A stretch of DNA of 64,000 nucleotides from Pantoea agglomerans (lineage in GTDB: Bacteria; Pseudomonadota; Gammaproteobacteria; Enterobacterales; Enterobacteriaceae): assembly GCF_021397715.1 (NCBI RefSeq), contig NZ_CP090207.1, positions 3,038,001 to 3,102,000 of the forward strand, written 5' to 3'. The position numbers and the translations under genes are program-made. A model generated the notes under the pieces. The model saw only the letters and a program-made list of their open reading frames with translations, did no database searches and was not told the DNA's origin. Shown one piece after another: positions 30,022 through 38,190 of the stretch. Each line of letters opens with the position of its first letter. The first letter of the stretch is position 1.

Positions 30022-30105
30022 TCAGAAAATCAGTTTAAACACCCCTGTCAGGGTTAACAGTCCCACGATAAAAATGATGGCAATAATCCACAGAATAATT
30101 TTCAT
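30022..30105 (-). CDS. yohP: YohP-like 27-residue membrane peptide
   Basis: From ATG 30105 the frame encodes only 27 residues: MKI, a single hydrophobic helix and the end TGVFKLIF. This matches E. coli YohP almost residue for residue (same length, same MKIILW start and VFKxIF end). GAGAAGGAA lies just before the ATG; the longer frame to 30246 has no ribosome-binding site. YohP is an inner-membrane small protein whose mRNA is membrane-targeted; its function is unknown. Confidence 0.85.
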   Translation of the reverse strand: MKIILWIIAIIFIVGLLTLTGVFKLIF

Positions 30106-30360
30106 TTCCTTCTCCCTCACCAGTAAAAAAACCTTTCCCATAAAGAGTATAGCCAAAATAAAACCCTTTGCCGCTTCCCCTGATCGCCCCGCCGCCCTTG
30201 TCGGATTCAGGCGGTTTTTATCGAAATTCTGAGAGTGAGATCGCAACTGCGGATTTTACCGCTCGCCGCTTTTCGTTTTACAGAAAAATCCTGGCTAAAA
30301 TTTAACCGGCAAGGCGGGCCTCATTGGTTAAGACCTGAATATGCTTAGCAAGGAGATCTT

Positions 30361-30606
30361 ATGAGCACGATTAATACCAGCATGGGCCGCTATAGCCTCA
30401 AGGCAAAAAATAGCGGCGACCACATCAAAGGTTCTTTCGCCATCAACGATGAAGGCGGCACCCAACTCACGATGCAGGAGTTCGAGGAGCATTATCTTGA
30501 TGATGTGGTGAATAACGTGATTTATCCGGTCACTGGCGGCAACCGCGAGATTGCGCGTGCGCTGCGGGAACAGATGATTAAAGCAGGTTTTGAACAGCCA
30601 CATTAA
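30361..30606 (+). CDS. Hypothetical 81-residue protein
   Basis: I do not recognise this family. The protein is soluble, has no cysteine, no signal peptide, and a weakly acidic helical C-terminal half (EFEEHYLDDVVNNVIYP...EIARALREQMIKAGF). The start has AAGGAGAT 6 bases upstream and the gene is followed by a strong terminator, so it looks like a real monocistronic gene. It resembles a small stress or adaptor protein in size only. Confidence 0.7.
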   Translation: MSTINTSMGRYSLKAKNSGDHIKGSFAINDEGGTQLTMQEFEEHYLDDVVNNVIYPVTGGNREIARALREQMIKAGFEQPH

Positions 30607-30638
30607 GGCGTTCAGCCTCATCCTGTTATCAAGACAGC

Positions 30639-30662
30639 GGGCCGCATTTCGCGGCCCTTTTC
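30639..30662 (+). terminator. Terminator after the 81-residue gene
   Basis: GGGCCGC pairs with GCGGCCC around ATTTC, followed by TTTT. Confidence 0.85.
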
Positions 30663-30735
30663 CTGCCCGTAATCGCACTTGCCGTGTTGCCTTTTTCGAC
30701 CCAGGATGAACTATCCCACTGAAAAGGAGAACATC

Positions 30736-31818
30736 GTGAGCACCCTACACTCTATTAATGCCGCCCGGCTGCATCAGTTCACCGAAGCTATCTGGCTCGC
30801 TGCCGGTAGCCAGCCGGAAGAGGCACGCCTGGTGGCCGATCACCTGGTGGCCGCCAATCTGGCCGGACACGATTCGCACGGCGTCGGGATGATCCCTAGT
30901 TACATGGCATCACTGAAACAGGGGCATCTTCGACTGAATCAGCGCCCTACGCTCGATAAAGACAGCGGTGCCGTGCTGACGCTGAACGCCCATCAGGGCT
31001 TCGGTCAGGTCGCGGCCTGGGAAGCGATGAAGCTCGGCATTGAACGGGCGCAGAAACTGGGCATCGCCGCGGTCGGCCTTCATCATTCGCATCACATTGG
31101 TCGTATTGGTCACTGGGCGGAGCAGTGTGCAGCGGCCGGCTTCGTCTCTTTCCACTTCGTCAACGTGATGGGCGACCCGATGGTGGCGCCGTTTGGCGGC
31201 AGCGATCGCCGCTTCGGCACCAATCCATTCTGTGCCATCTTTCCGCGTCCACATGCCCGCCCGCTGCTGCTTGATTTCGCTACCAGCGGCATCGCCTATG
31301 GCAAAACCCGCGTCGCGTGGAACAAAGGCACAGCGGTCGCGCCAGGTTACCTGATCGACGCGCAGGGCCAGCCCACCACCGATCCTGGCGTGATGCACCA
31401 GTCACCTTATGGCTCTCTGCTGCCCTTTGGGCTGCACAAAGGCTACGCGCTGGCGACGCTGTGTGAAATATTTGGCGGCGCCTTGTCGGGCGGACGGACA
31501 ACCCATCAGGCCACGTTGCAGAGCGGCAATGACGCCATCTTTAACTGTATGACCACCATCATTCTTAATCCCGACGCGTTTGATGCACCCGCGATGCAGG
31601 ATGAGGCGGAAGCGTTTATTGATTGGGTGAAAGCGTCACCCCGCAGCGGCGATGCGCCGATACAGGTTCCGGGTGAGTGGGAAGAGGCTAATCGTATCGC
31701 ACGCGATCGTGAAGGGATTCCGCTGGACAGCACCAGCTGGCAGCAGATCTGCCAGGCCGCGCGTGAGGCGGGGATGTCAGAGGCGGAGCTGGCGGCTTTC
31801 CGCGCACTGGCGGTATGA
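30736..31818 (+). CDS. hcxB: Hydroxycarboxylate dehydrogenase B (YbiC-like)
   Basis: 360 residues from GTG 30736, which has AAGGAG 6 bases upstream. A longer in-frame ATG at 30679 is rejected because it lacks a site and overlaps the terminator. It is closely similar to E. coli YbiC/HcxB (malate/L-lactate dehydrogenase type 2 family) over its whole length, including GHDSHG, HHSHHIGRIG and RFGTNPFC. It reduces 2-oxo acids such as phenylpyruvate with NAD(P)H (family knowledge). Cytoplasmic. Confidence 0.92.
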   Translation: MSTLHSINAARLHQFTEAIWLAAGSQPEEARLVADHLVAANLAGHDSHGVGMIPSYMASLKQGHLRLNQRPTLDKDSGAVLTLNAHQGFGQVAAWEAMKLGIERAQKLGIAAVGLHHSHHIGRIGHWAEQCAAAGFVSFHFVNVMGDPMVAPFGGSDRRFGTNPFCAIFPRPHARPLLLDFATSGIAYGKTRVAWNKGTAVAPGYLIDAQGQPTTDPGVMHQSPYGSLLPFGLHKGYALATLCEIFGGALSGGRTTHQATLQSGNDAIFNCMTTIILNPDAFDAPAMQDEAEAFIDWVKASPRSGDAPIQVPGEWEEANRIARDREGIPLDSTSWQQICQAAREAGMSEAELAAFRALAV

Positions 31819-31873
31819 CGCAGGCCGGTTAACACAGCCAGCCGCTGGCAGACACGCTGCCAGCGGCTGCCGG

Positions 31874-33190
31874 TCAGATGACCATCGACAGCAGTAAGCA
31901 CCCGATCAGGCCACAGACCGAAATGATGGTTTCCAGTGCTGACCACGAACGAATGGTTTCCCCGATAGTCAGGTTGAAATACTCCTTGAACAACCAGAAG
32001 CCCGGATCGTTGACGTGAGAGAAAATCACGCTGCCCGACCCGACTGCAATCACCATCAGTTCCGGGCTGGCGCCGCTGGTTACAATCAGTGGTGCGACGA
32101 TGCCGCCCGCGGTGATCGCCGCAACGGTTGCCGACCCCAGCGCAATACGCAGTACCGCCGCAATCGACCAGGCCATAAAGATCGGTGACAGCTGGGTAGA
32201 GTGCATCATGTTAGCGATATATTTATCCACCCCGCTGTCGACCAGTACCTGCTTAAAGGCCCCGCCGCCGCCGATGATTAACAGCATCATGGCGATGATT
32301 TTGATCGAATCGCTCAGGGTCTCCATCACCTGATCCATACTGCGGCCACGGTTCAGACCGAAGGTGAAGATCGCAATCAGTACCGCAATCAGCGTCGCCA
32401 TCACCGGATCGCCGAAGAACTCGGCGTAAGGCAGCAGCGCATGGCCTTTTGGCAGCAGCATTTCGGCGACCGCGCGCAGCGCCATCAGCACCACCGGCAC
32501 CAGTGAGGTCCAGACGCTGACGCCAAATCCCGGCATCTCAGCTTCGGTAAAGGTTTTTGGGTTGTAGAGCCCCTGAGGGATCGGTTTATCAATGCCTTTC
32601 AGGAAGCGGGCATAAACCGGCCCCGCCAGAATCACGGTAGGAATGCCGAGCAGCGTACCGAACAGCAGCGTTTTGCCCATATCCGCATTGAACAGCGTGG
32701 CGATAGCGGTCGGGCCAGGATGCGGCGGTAAAAAACCGTGGGTGACTGAGAGCGCAGCCGCCATCGGCACCCCGACATAGAGCAGCGGCACGCGCGCTGA
32801 GGCAGCCACGCTAAACACCAGCGGCAGCATCAGAACAAAACCGACTTCATAGAACAGCGCGAAGCCGACGATAAAGCCGGTCAGCACCAGCGCCCACTGA
32901 ATATGCTTTGTGCCGAACTTTTCGATTAAGGTGGTGGCAATGCGCTGCGCGCCCCCGCAATCAGCCAGCATCTTGCCGAGCATGGCACCAAAGCCCATGA
33001 TCAGCGCCAGGCTGCCGAGCGTGCCGCCCACGCCCGCTTTAATCGACGTAATCACTTTGTTGACCGGCATGCCCTGCATCACACCGACCGCCAGCGCCAC
33101 CAGAATCAGCGCGATAAATCCATTAAGCTTAAAGCGAATCATCAGCAGCAGCAGTAACGCGACGCCAATCGCCACATAGAGTAATGGCAT
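31874..33190 (-). CDS. gntT: High-affinity gluconate:H+ symporter GntT
   Basis: 438 residues, matching E. coli GntT in length and almost throughout. It is a multi-span GntP-family permease with segments such as GFLPPHPGPTAIA and GSGSVIFSHVNDPGFW intact. It imports gluconate. Two overlapping GntR-type operators lie about 115-145 bases upstream. No gluconate kinase (gntK) or gntR gene is in this window. Confidence 0.95.
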   Translation of the reverse strand: MPLLYVAIGVALLLLLMIRFKLNGFIALILVALAVGVMQGMPVNKVITSIKAGVGGTLGSLALIMGFGAMLGKMLADCGGAQRIATTLIEKFGTKHIQWALVLTGFIVGFALFYEVGFVLMLPLVFSVAASARVPLLYVGVPMAAALSVTHGFLPPHPGPTAIATLFNADMGKTLLFGTLLGIPTVILAGPVYARFLKGIDKPIPQGLYNPKTFTEAEMPGFGVSVWTSLVPVVLMALRAVAEMLLPKGHALLPYAEFFGDPVMATLIAVLIAIFTFGLNRGRSMDQVMETLSDSIKIIAMMLLIIGGGGAFKQVLVDSGVDKYIANMMHSTQLSPIFMAWSIAAVLRIALGSATVAAITAGGIVAPLIVTSGASPELMVIAVGSGSVIFSHVNDPGFWLFKEYFNLTIGETIRSWSALETIISVCGLIGCLLLSMVI

Positions 33191-33302
33191 AGGTTTTCTC
33201 CACCTTGCGCACTGAACGGCGTTCAGTGCCGGTTTGTTATCATCATCCCCTGAGGGCTACAAAACAGTGCGCCTGTAAGAATTTTTAACATTCCGACAAC
33301 CG

Positions 33303-33332
33303 CTGTTACCGATAACATGTTAAGGGTAACAT
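33303..33332. promoter_or_regulatory. Two overlapping GntR operators upstream of gntT
   Basis: CTGTTACCGATAACAT (33303-33318) and ATGTTAAGGGTAACAT (33317-33332) share two bases. Both fit the GntR consensus ATGTTACC-N-GGTAACAT; the second has perfect 6-bp arms. In E. coli, tandem GntR sites repress gntT in the absence of gluconate. The sites also lie about 150 bases upstream of the divergent Fe-alcohol dehydrogenase gene. Confidence 0.85.
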
Positions 33333-33482
33333 GCGCAGGAAAGCACCACCCCGCCGCCAGTGAATTTCTGTTTTGCGAAGGTGATCAACTTTTTGCAAAT
33401 GCGTTATCAGAAAGATTGCCAGCGCAGGCGGCGCGCTTTTCGTTACACTCAGATTTTAGCGAAAATGTAAAAGGATGCGCTG

Positions 33483-34631
33483 GTGAGTGAGAATCTGAGT
33501 GAGCTGTACGGTAATCAACGACCCCTGTCTGGACGCGGCAGTCTGGATAAGCTGGTGCCGATGCTGGCGGCGGAGTCGCTGCCCACCCTGCTGTTTTGCG
33601 GACAATCGTTTTTGCAGGGACCGGCCTATGACCGCCTGAAAGCAGAGCTTAATCAGCAGATTATTGGCTACGAAATTGTCAGTCATGAAGCCTCACCCGC
33701 AGAGATTGATGGCTGGGTCGCGCGCTGGCGTGGACACGTTGACCGCGTGGTAGCGATTGGCGGCGGCAGCGTGCTGGATGCTGCCAAAGCCTTCAGTGCG
33801 ATGATGCAGCATCCGCTGCCGACCGCGCGTTATCTGGAGAAAGTGGGCGACACGCCGGTGCAGCCGGTGACGCTGCCGCTGATTGCGGTGCCGACCACCG
33901 CCGGTACCGGCAGTGAAGTAACGCAAAATGCGGTGGTCACCGATCAGCGCGATATCCAGGTCAAAGCCTCGCTGCGCCATCCGGTCTTTGTGCCGCAGGT
34001 GGCGATTCTCGATCCCGATCTGCTGAAAGGCGCTCCCGATCACGTACTGGCGACCTGCGGCATTGATGCCTTCACCCATCTGTTTGAGGCCTGGCTTTCA
34101 GGCAAAGGCAATCTGTTTACCCGCCAGCTGGCGCTGACCGGCCTGCGCCAGTTTGTTCAGGCCTGGCCGGATCTCAACCGGCATGATGCCGAAGGCGATC
34201 GGGCACGCGAGGCGATGATGATGGCCTCCTGGCTGGGCGGCGTCAGTCTGAGCAGCGCCGGGCTGGGCGTCATTCATGGGATTGCCGGTGAACTGGGGGC
34301 GATCAAACCGTTTCACCACGGTGAAGTGTGCGGACGCCTGCTGTTTCCGTTCCTCGACCAGCTGGCCGACAGCCACCATCCGCAGCAGCGCGCCTTGATG
34401 GATGAGCTGCATCCGCAGCTGTTCAGCGAGCCGACCGATTCACCGGCACGCTTCCTGAAGCAGTGGCTGCAACAGCGGGCGATTACCCCGTTCTGGCGCG
34501 ATGGCCCCACCCTGACCACGGCAGAAGCCGAATGGGTGCTGGCGCGCGCAAACAGTAAAAATTCGCTGGTGAATTACAGTCGCGAACAGATGCACGCCAT
34601 GCTTGCAGAGGCGTGGACGCTCACCGACTGA
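33483..34631 (+). CDS. Iron-containing alcohol dehydrogenase
   Basis: 382 residues from GTG 33483 (AAAGGA about 10 bases upstream). NAD-binding GGGSVLDAAK (residues 93-102), TTAGTGSE (138-145) and metal ligands Asp195, His199, His265 and His279 are all present. Group III Fe-dependent dehydrogenase fold; the alcohol or aldehyde substrate cannot be told. It is divergent from gntT and shares the intergenic region with GntR operators, so regulation by gluconate is possible. Confidence 0.88.
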   Translation: MSENLSELYGNQRPLSGRGSLDKLVPMLAAESLPTLLFCGQSFLQGPAYDRLKAELNQQIIGYEIVSHEASPAEIDGWVARWRGHVDRVVAIGGGSVLDAAKAFSAMMQHPLPTARYLEKVGDTPVQPVTLPLIAVPTTAGTGSEVTQNAVVTDQRDIQVKASLRHPVFVPQVAILDPDLLKGAPDHVLATCGIDAFTHLFEAWLSGKGNLFTRQLALTGLRQFVQAWPDLNRHDAEGDRAREAMMMASWLGGVSLSSAGLGVIHGIAGELGAIKPFHHGEVCGRLLFPFLDQLADSHHPQQRALMDELHPQLFSEPTDSPARFLKQWLQQRAITPFWRDGPTLTTAEAEWVLARANSKNSLVNYSREQMHAMLAEAWTLTD

Positions 34632-34703
34632 TCCATGCAAAGGGATTAGCTGCTCCGCAGCCGCAGCACGGCAACGCCGCAGCCAGGCGCGACCGGCTGC
34701 GCG

Positions 34704-35543
34704 TCAGCCCGCCGGAGAAGCGAACGGCCCCTCGCCTGCCAGCATCTGCTCAATCACCTGTAACACCCCTTGCTGATTGTTGGCAGGCGCAAGATAGCGG
34801 GCCGCCTGTTTAACCCGATCCGGCGCGTTGGCCATGGCAAAGCTGAAGCCCGATTGTTTCAGCATCTCCAGATCGTTGCCGCCATCGCCAAACGCCAGCA
34901 CCTGGTCGTGGCTGATCCCCCAGCGCTGCGCCAGCAGATTCAGGCCGTTGGCTTTGTGATGACCCGGCACAATCAGGTCAACGGAGCCGTGTCCGCTGGA
35001 CGTCGCCGCCACCTTGCCCTGATGCAGATGTTCGATATCCGCCATCAGCGGTTCGATGTAGTCATCTGACAGATTCAGCGCGAATTTGAACAGCCGATCG
35101 TCGCCCGTCTCATCCAGCTGGTGAATAGGCCTGAGGCGGTGACAGTAGTGCCGCATCTTAACCAGCCAGCTCTCTTCCATGCCATCAAAGTAATAAGCAC
35201 TGTTACGTCCACACAGCAGATAACGCAGGCCGGGATAGTGACCGTTTTGCAGGGTATCGATTACTGCTTTCACATCGCGACGTTCAAAGGCACCGCAGAA
35301 CAGCTCTTCATCACGATCGATAATCCACGCGCCGTTCTCCGCCACAAAGGCGATGTCGCTGGCGATCTCCGGGAAAAATGATTTGAGCTGGTAATACTGA
35401 TTGCCGCTGGCGACGACAAATTTAATGTCACGGGCGGTGAGCTGCTGATAGCAGGCGAGAAAGCGGGATCGATTGTACTGCTTCTGGTCATCCAGAAAGG
35501 TGCCATCCATATCTACCGCAACCATCTTAACCGTCGTCATCAT
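34704..35543 (-). CDS. Cof-type HAD sugar phosphatase, SupH/YbiV-like
   Basis: 279 residues. HAD motif I DMDGTFLDD with Asp11 and Asp13, VVASGNQYYQL (motif II), and FGDGGNDLEML (motif IV). The sequence follows E. coli YbiV/SupH closely, especially FVVASGNQYYQL.SFFPE. It is a cytoplasmic sugar-phosphate phosphatase. Two adjacent ATGs; both have AAGGAG upstream. Confidence 0.9.
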   Translation of the reverse strand: MMTTVKMVAVDMDGTFLDDQKQYNRSRFLACYQQLTARDIKFVVASGNQYYQLKSFFPEIASDIAFVAENGAWIIDRDEELFCGAFERRDVKAVIDTLQNGHYPGLRYLLCGRNSAYYFDGMEESWLVKMRHYCHRLRPIHQLDETGDDRLFKFALNLSDDYIEPLMADIEHLHQGKVAATSSGHGSVDLIVPGHHKANGLNLLAQRWGISHDQVLAFGDGGNDLEMLKQSGFSFAMANAPDRVKQAARYLAPANNQQGVLQVIEQMLAGEGPFASPAG

Positions 35544-35610
35544 GACTCCTTACACGCGAAGGTTTTCTGAGTGGACTGTCAGGATAGCTGCTGGCGCGGC
35601 AAAACGGAAA

Positions 35611-35642
35611 GTGTGACGGATGGCGATTGCCATCCGTCACAC
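35611..35642. terminator. Perfect 14-bp hairpin downstream of the RcnB-like gene
   Basis: GTGTGACGGATGGC pairs exactly with GCCATCCGTCACAC around GATT. On the minus strand it is followed by TTTCCGTTTT, a broken T run. It lies between two minus-strand genes and may act as a terminator or an mRNA-stabilising hairpin. Confidence 0.6.
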
Positions 35643-35668
35643 CCTGGTCGGGAGCTGAGTTCGGTGAC

Positions 35669-36136
35669 TTAGTGCAGCGCGCTACTCAGGATCAGCGAGG
35701 TAATAATGCCGGTCGCGGCCGCAATCAGCACATAGTTACCGTCAATGTAGGCCCAGTGTTCGCCACGAGGCGGTTCACGTAAGCCCCGGTCGTGCCAGTC
35801 GTTGATGCGATAGCGATCGCCGCGATATTCCGACGGGATCGCATGGCCGCGGCGGAAATCGTGACCGTTCCAGGCAAAGTGATCGCGCTCATCGCGCCGG
35901 CCATCGTTGTGCCGGTCGTTATTATGTCGGTCATTATCGGCACGATCGTGCCCCTTGCCGTTGTCGTGACCGTTGCCCCGACCTTGTCCCTGACCATGAT
36001 TGTCAGCGTGCGATTGACCGCCCTGCTGCCAGCGCTGACCATGATCGTCGCCCGGGCCATCCGCCAGTGCGGTGTGAGAAAACAGGGTGCTGCATGCAAA
36101 AAGTGAAGCGATAAGTGTTAACGTTGTTTTTTTCAT
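35669..36136 (-). CDS. RcnB-family periplasmic protein with His/Asp-rich linker
   Basis: 155 residues from ATG 36136, giving a signal peptide (cleavage near ALA-DG); a longer frame to 36244 is rejected. Residues about 27-95 are a low-complexity stretch of His, Asp, Asn, Gly and Arg. The C-terminal part (PSEYRGDRYRINDWHDRGLREPPRGEHW.. then VLIAAATGIITSLIL) is the RcnB domain, linked to nickel/cobalt homeostasis. The His-rich part could bind metal (inference). GGAGGCAG precedes the start. Confidence 0.88.
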   Translation of the reverse strand: MKKTTLTLIASLFACSTLFSHTALADGPGDDHGQRWQQGGQSHADNHGQGQGRGNGHDNGKGHDRADNDRHNNDRHNDGRRDERDHFAWNGHDFRRGHAIPSEYRGDRYRINDWHDRGLREPPRGEHWAYIDGNYVLIAAATGIITSLILSSALH

Positions 36137-36236
36137 GGTACTGCCTCCGAAGAAACGGCTATTCAGGCACCGTTGAGCATCATAGTGGCAATAATATGAC
36201 GCATCAGCATCAGTAAAAGTCTTAAAAAACGGTAAC

Positions 36237-36446
36237 TTACACACTATTACGCTTACTTATCGCTTTCTTAACAGTAACCCGATTTTGCTCCATTTTTGCC
36301 AGACGCCTTATTAACCCGAACAGCGTAACGAGCAGGCCGAAACCCAATGGCGGGATGGCGGCCAGCGGCGAAACCCGATCGCCGCTGACGGCTTCAGGCC
36401 CGGCAATAATCAGGGCATCGGCCGATGCGCTCTCTATCGCGCCGGA
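36237..36446 (-). other. In-frame open extension after the SBP stop, with membrane segment
   Basis: Directly after the TGA stop of the binding-protein gene, the same frame stays open for 69 codons to a TAA at 36237. The encoded stretch has a Ser/Ala-rich linker, a hydrophobic helix (about PPLGFGLLVTLFGLI) and a basic tail (RRLAKM...KKAISKRN). This is the pattern of a C-terminal membrane anchor. There is no start codon of its own near the beginning. It may be a decayed gene end, a read-through extension, or chance. Confidence 0.35.
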
Positions 36447-37544
36447 TCAGGGCGTACTGAGAATGATTGGCGAATCCGGTAGCCGGGTAAAGTGGCTGAC
36501 CAGGTAATGATAATCAGCGGTGGGATCAACATCGCTGAAGATCTGCGGATAGAGATCTTTTGCCAGAATTTCCATGCCGATAATGTTGTACGGATGGTTA
36601 TAGAAATGGTGATAGAGACCGTAGACCCGCTGTTGCTTCACCGGGGCGATCTGCGCCAGGCCGGTACGGCTCAGCAGGCGATTAAAAGTCGCGGTAATTT
36701 CAGCCTGAGTCGCCCCATAACCAAACGGCAGTACGTTGCTGTTGGGCCGTTTTGAGCCGGTCATGATGTAGACGTCCGGCTTCATGGCGATGATTTTTTC
36801 CAGTGAGACAAAGCCTGAACTGCCTGGCAGCAGCGCCGAGCCAATATTTTTGCCGCCTACCGCTTCCACCAGCGCGCCCCAGCCGTTATGGCCGTGGGTA
36901 AAGCAACAGTTATCGCTGTTACCGGCTATCGGCTCGATAAATACTGTCGGCTTGTGCTGCACCTGCGCCACGCCCTGCTGAATCCGCTGCCAGCGCTGCT
37001 GGTAAAAATCGGTATAGGCTTTAGCCTCGGCTTCGCGGTTCAGCACTTTACCCAGCAGCGTGATACCCGGCACCGTATTCTGCTTCGGCTTCAGCTCATC
37101 GTCGATGAACAGCACCGGGATATGCAGATTTTTTAAGGTCGCCAGTACACCCGACTGGGTCAGCGCCGGTTTCGCGCGCAGCTGCGCAATCATCAGATCG
37201 GGCTGCTTCGCCAGAACGCTCTCCAGATCGACCTGGCCCTGGTCATTAAAGCCCATATCAACGATTGACGTCGCTTCTGGCCAGCGCTGCTTCAGCAGAT
37301 CCCAGGTCTGGGTATCCTGTTTTTTCGGCAGGTTATTCCACGCCACCACCCGCTGAAACGGATTTTGCCGGTCGAGTAACGCCAGCGCCAGAATGTCGCG
37401 ACCATCCTGCAAAATCAGATGCTGCGGCTCTTTTTGCAGCGTGATGGTTTGCCCATCCAGATCGGTCACCGTGACCGGATAGGTGGTGGCCGCACAGGCG
37501 GTTGACAGCAACAATGTGATGGCGGCAAGCAGCCTGGTTTTCAT
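36447..37544 (-). CDS. Fe-siderophore/cobalamin-type ABC substrate-binding protein
   Basis: 365 residues with a signal peptide (cleavage near ACA-ATT). Two-lobed helical-backbone binding-protein fold: ILQDGRDILALALLDRQNPFQRVVAW at the N-terminus and DVYIMTGSKRP in the C-terminal lobe. A CC pair (NSDNCCFTHGHNGWG) is notable. A Fur-like palindrome stands just upstream, pointing to iron control. No permease or ATPase gene adjoins it, so it is an orphan binding protein. Confidence 0.88.
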   Translation of the reverse strand: MKTRLLAAITLLLSTACAATTYPVTVTDLDGQTITLQKEPQHLILQDGRDILALALLDRQNPFQRVVAWNNLPKKQDTQTWDLLKQRWPEATSIVDMGFNDQGQVDLESVLAKQPDLMIAQLRAKPALTQSGVLATLKNLHIPVLFIDDELKPKQNTVPGITLLGKVLNREAEAKAYTDFYQQRWQRIQQGVAQVQHKPTVFIEPIAGNSDNCCFTHGHNGWGALVEAVGGKNIGSALLPGSSGFVSLEKIIAMKPDVYIMTGSKRPNSNVLPFGYGATQAEITATFNRLLSRTGLAQIAPVKQQRVYGLYHHFYNHPYNIIGMEILAKDLYPQIFSDVDPTADYHYLVSHFTRLPDSPIILSTP

Positions 37545-37564
37545 TTTCTCAGCACCCGATTAAG

Positions 37565-37579
37565 GAATAATAATTATTC
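37565..37579. promoter_or_regulatory. Fur-box-like palindrome
   Basis: GAATAATAATTATTC is a perfect 15-bp palindrome matching the inner part of the Fur consensus (GATAATGATAATCATTATC type). It ends about 20 bases upstream of the binding-protein start on the minus strand, in a suitable place to repress it when iron is plentiful. Confidence 0.65.
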
Positions 37580-37651
37580 GCGTTAACTCTAACATGCTAA
37601 TAAGTAACAAAAGTAAACCATTGCTGAATAAATACGTCAGCCGGGAGGCCG

Positions 37652-38167
37652 ATGAACATGCAGGATCGTCGCGCGAAGATATTGATTAGCGCCTGCCTGA
37701 TGGGGTTTCGGGTGCGCTACAACGGCAGTGACAAAAAATGGGTGCTGGCCGCGCTGGCACAGTGGCAGCGTGAACAGCGGCTGGTGGTTCACTGCCCTGA
37801 ACTGGCCGCCGGTTTGCCGACGCCACGCCTGCCGGCGGAGATTGTCGGCGGCAGCGGTGCCGATGTGCTGGCGGGACGAGCCCGTGTGGTGGAGTCTGAC
37901 GGGCGTGATGTGACCCGGATTTATCTGCTCGCCGCAAATCTGGCACTCGAAACTGCACAGCAGGCCGGATGCCGCTACGCCCTGCTCAGCGATGGCAGCC
38001 CGACCTGCGGCAGTCAGGGCATTTATGACGGTCGCTTTAGCGGTCAACGGCGGCGCGGCGCGGGCGTTGCCGCCGCCCTGTTACGTCAGCACGGCATTAC
38101 CGTTTTTGCCGAACAGCAGGCGGACGAACTGCTGGCCCATATCCGCCGTATGGAAGCAGCAGATTGA
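37652..38167 (+). CDS. DUF523 domain protein
   Basis: 171 residues. The family pattern is plain: ISACLMGFRVRYNG near the start, CPELAAGLPTPRLPAEI, and LLSDGSPTCGSQGIYDG, with conserved cysteines that could bind a metal. Function is unknown. Divergent from the binding-protein gene; convergent with sdaC. Start ATG at 37652 follows GGGAGG. Confidence 0.85.
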   Translation: MNMQDRRAKILISACLMGFRVRYNGSDKKWVLAALAQWQREQRLVVHCPELAAGLPTPRLPAEIVGGSGADVLAGRARVVESDGRDVTRIYLLAANLALETAQQAGCRYALLSDGSPTCGSQGIYDGRFSGQRRRGAGVAAALLRQHGITVFAEQQADELLAHIRRMEAAD

Positions 38168-38190
38168 TAACTGGCCTACGCGGGTACCGA

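Noticed and set aside
30106..30246. Longer version of the YohP gene with 47 extra residues
   Set aside because: The 27-residue form matches E. coli exactly in length and has the ribosome-binding site.
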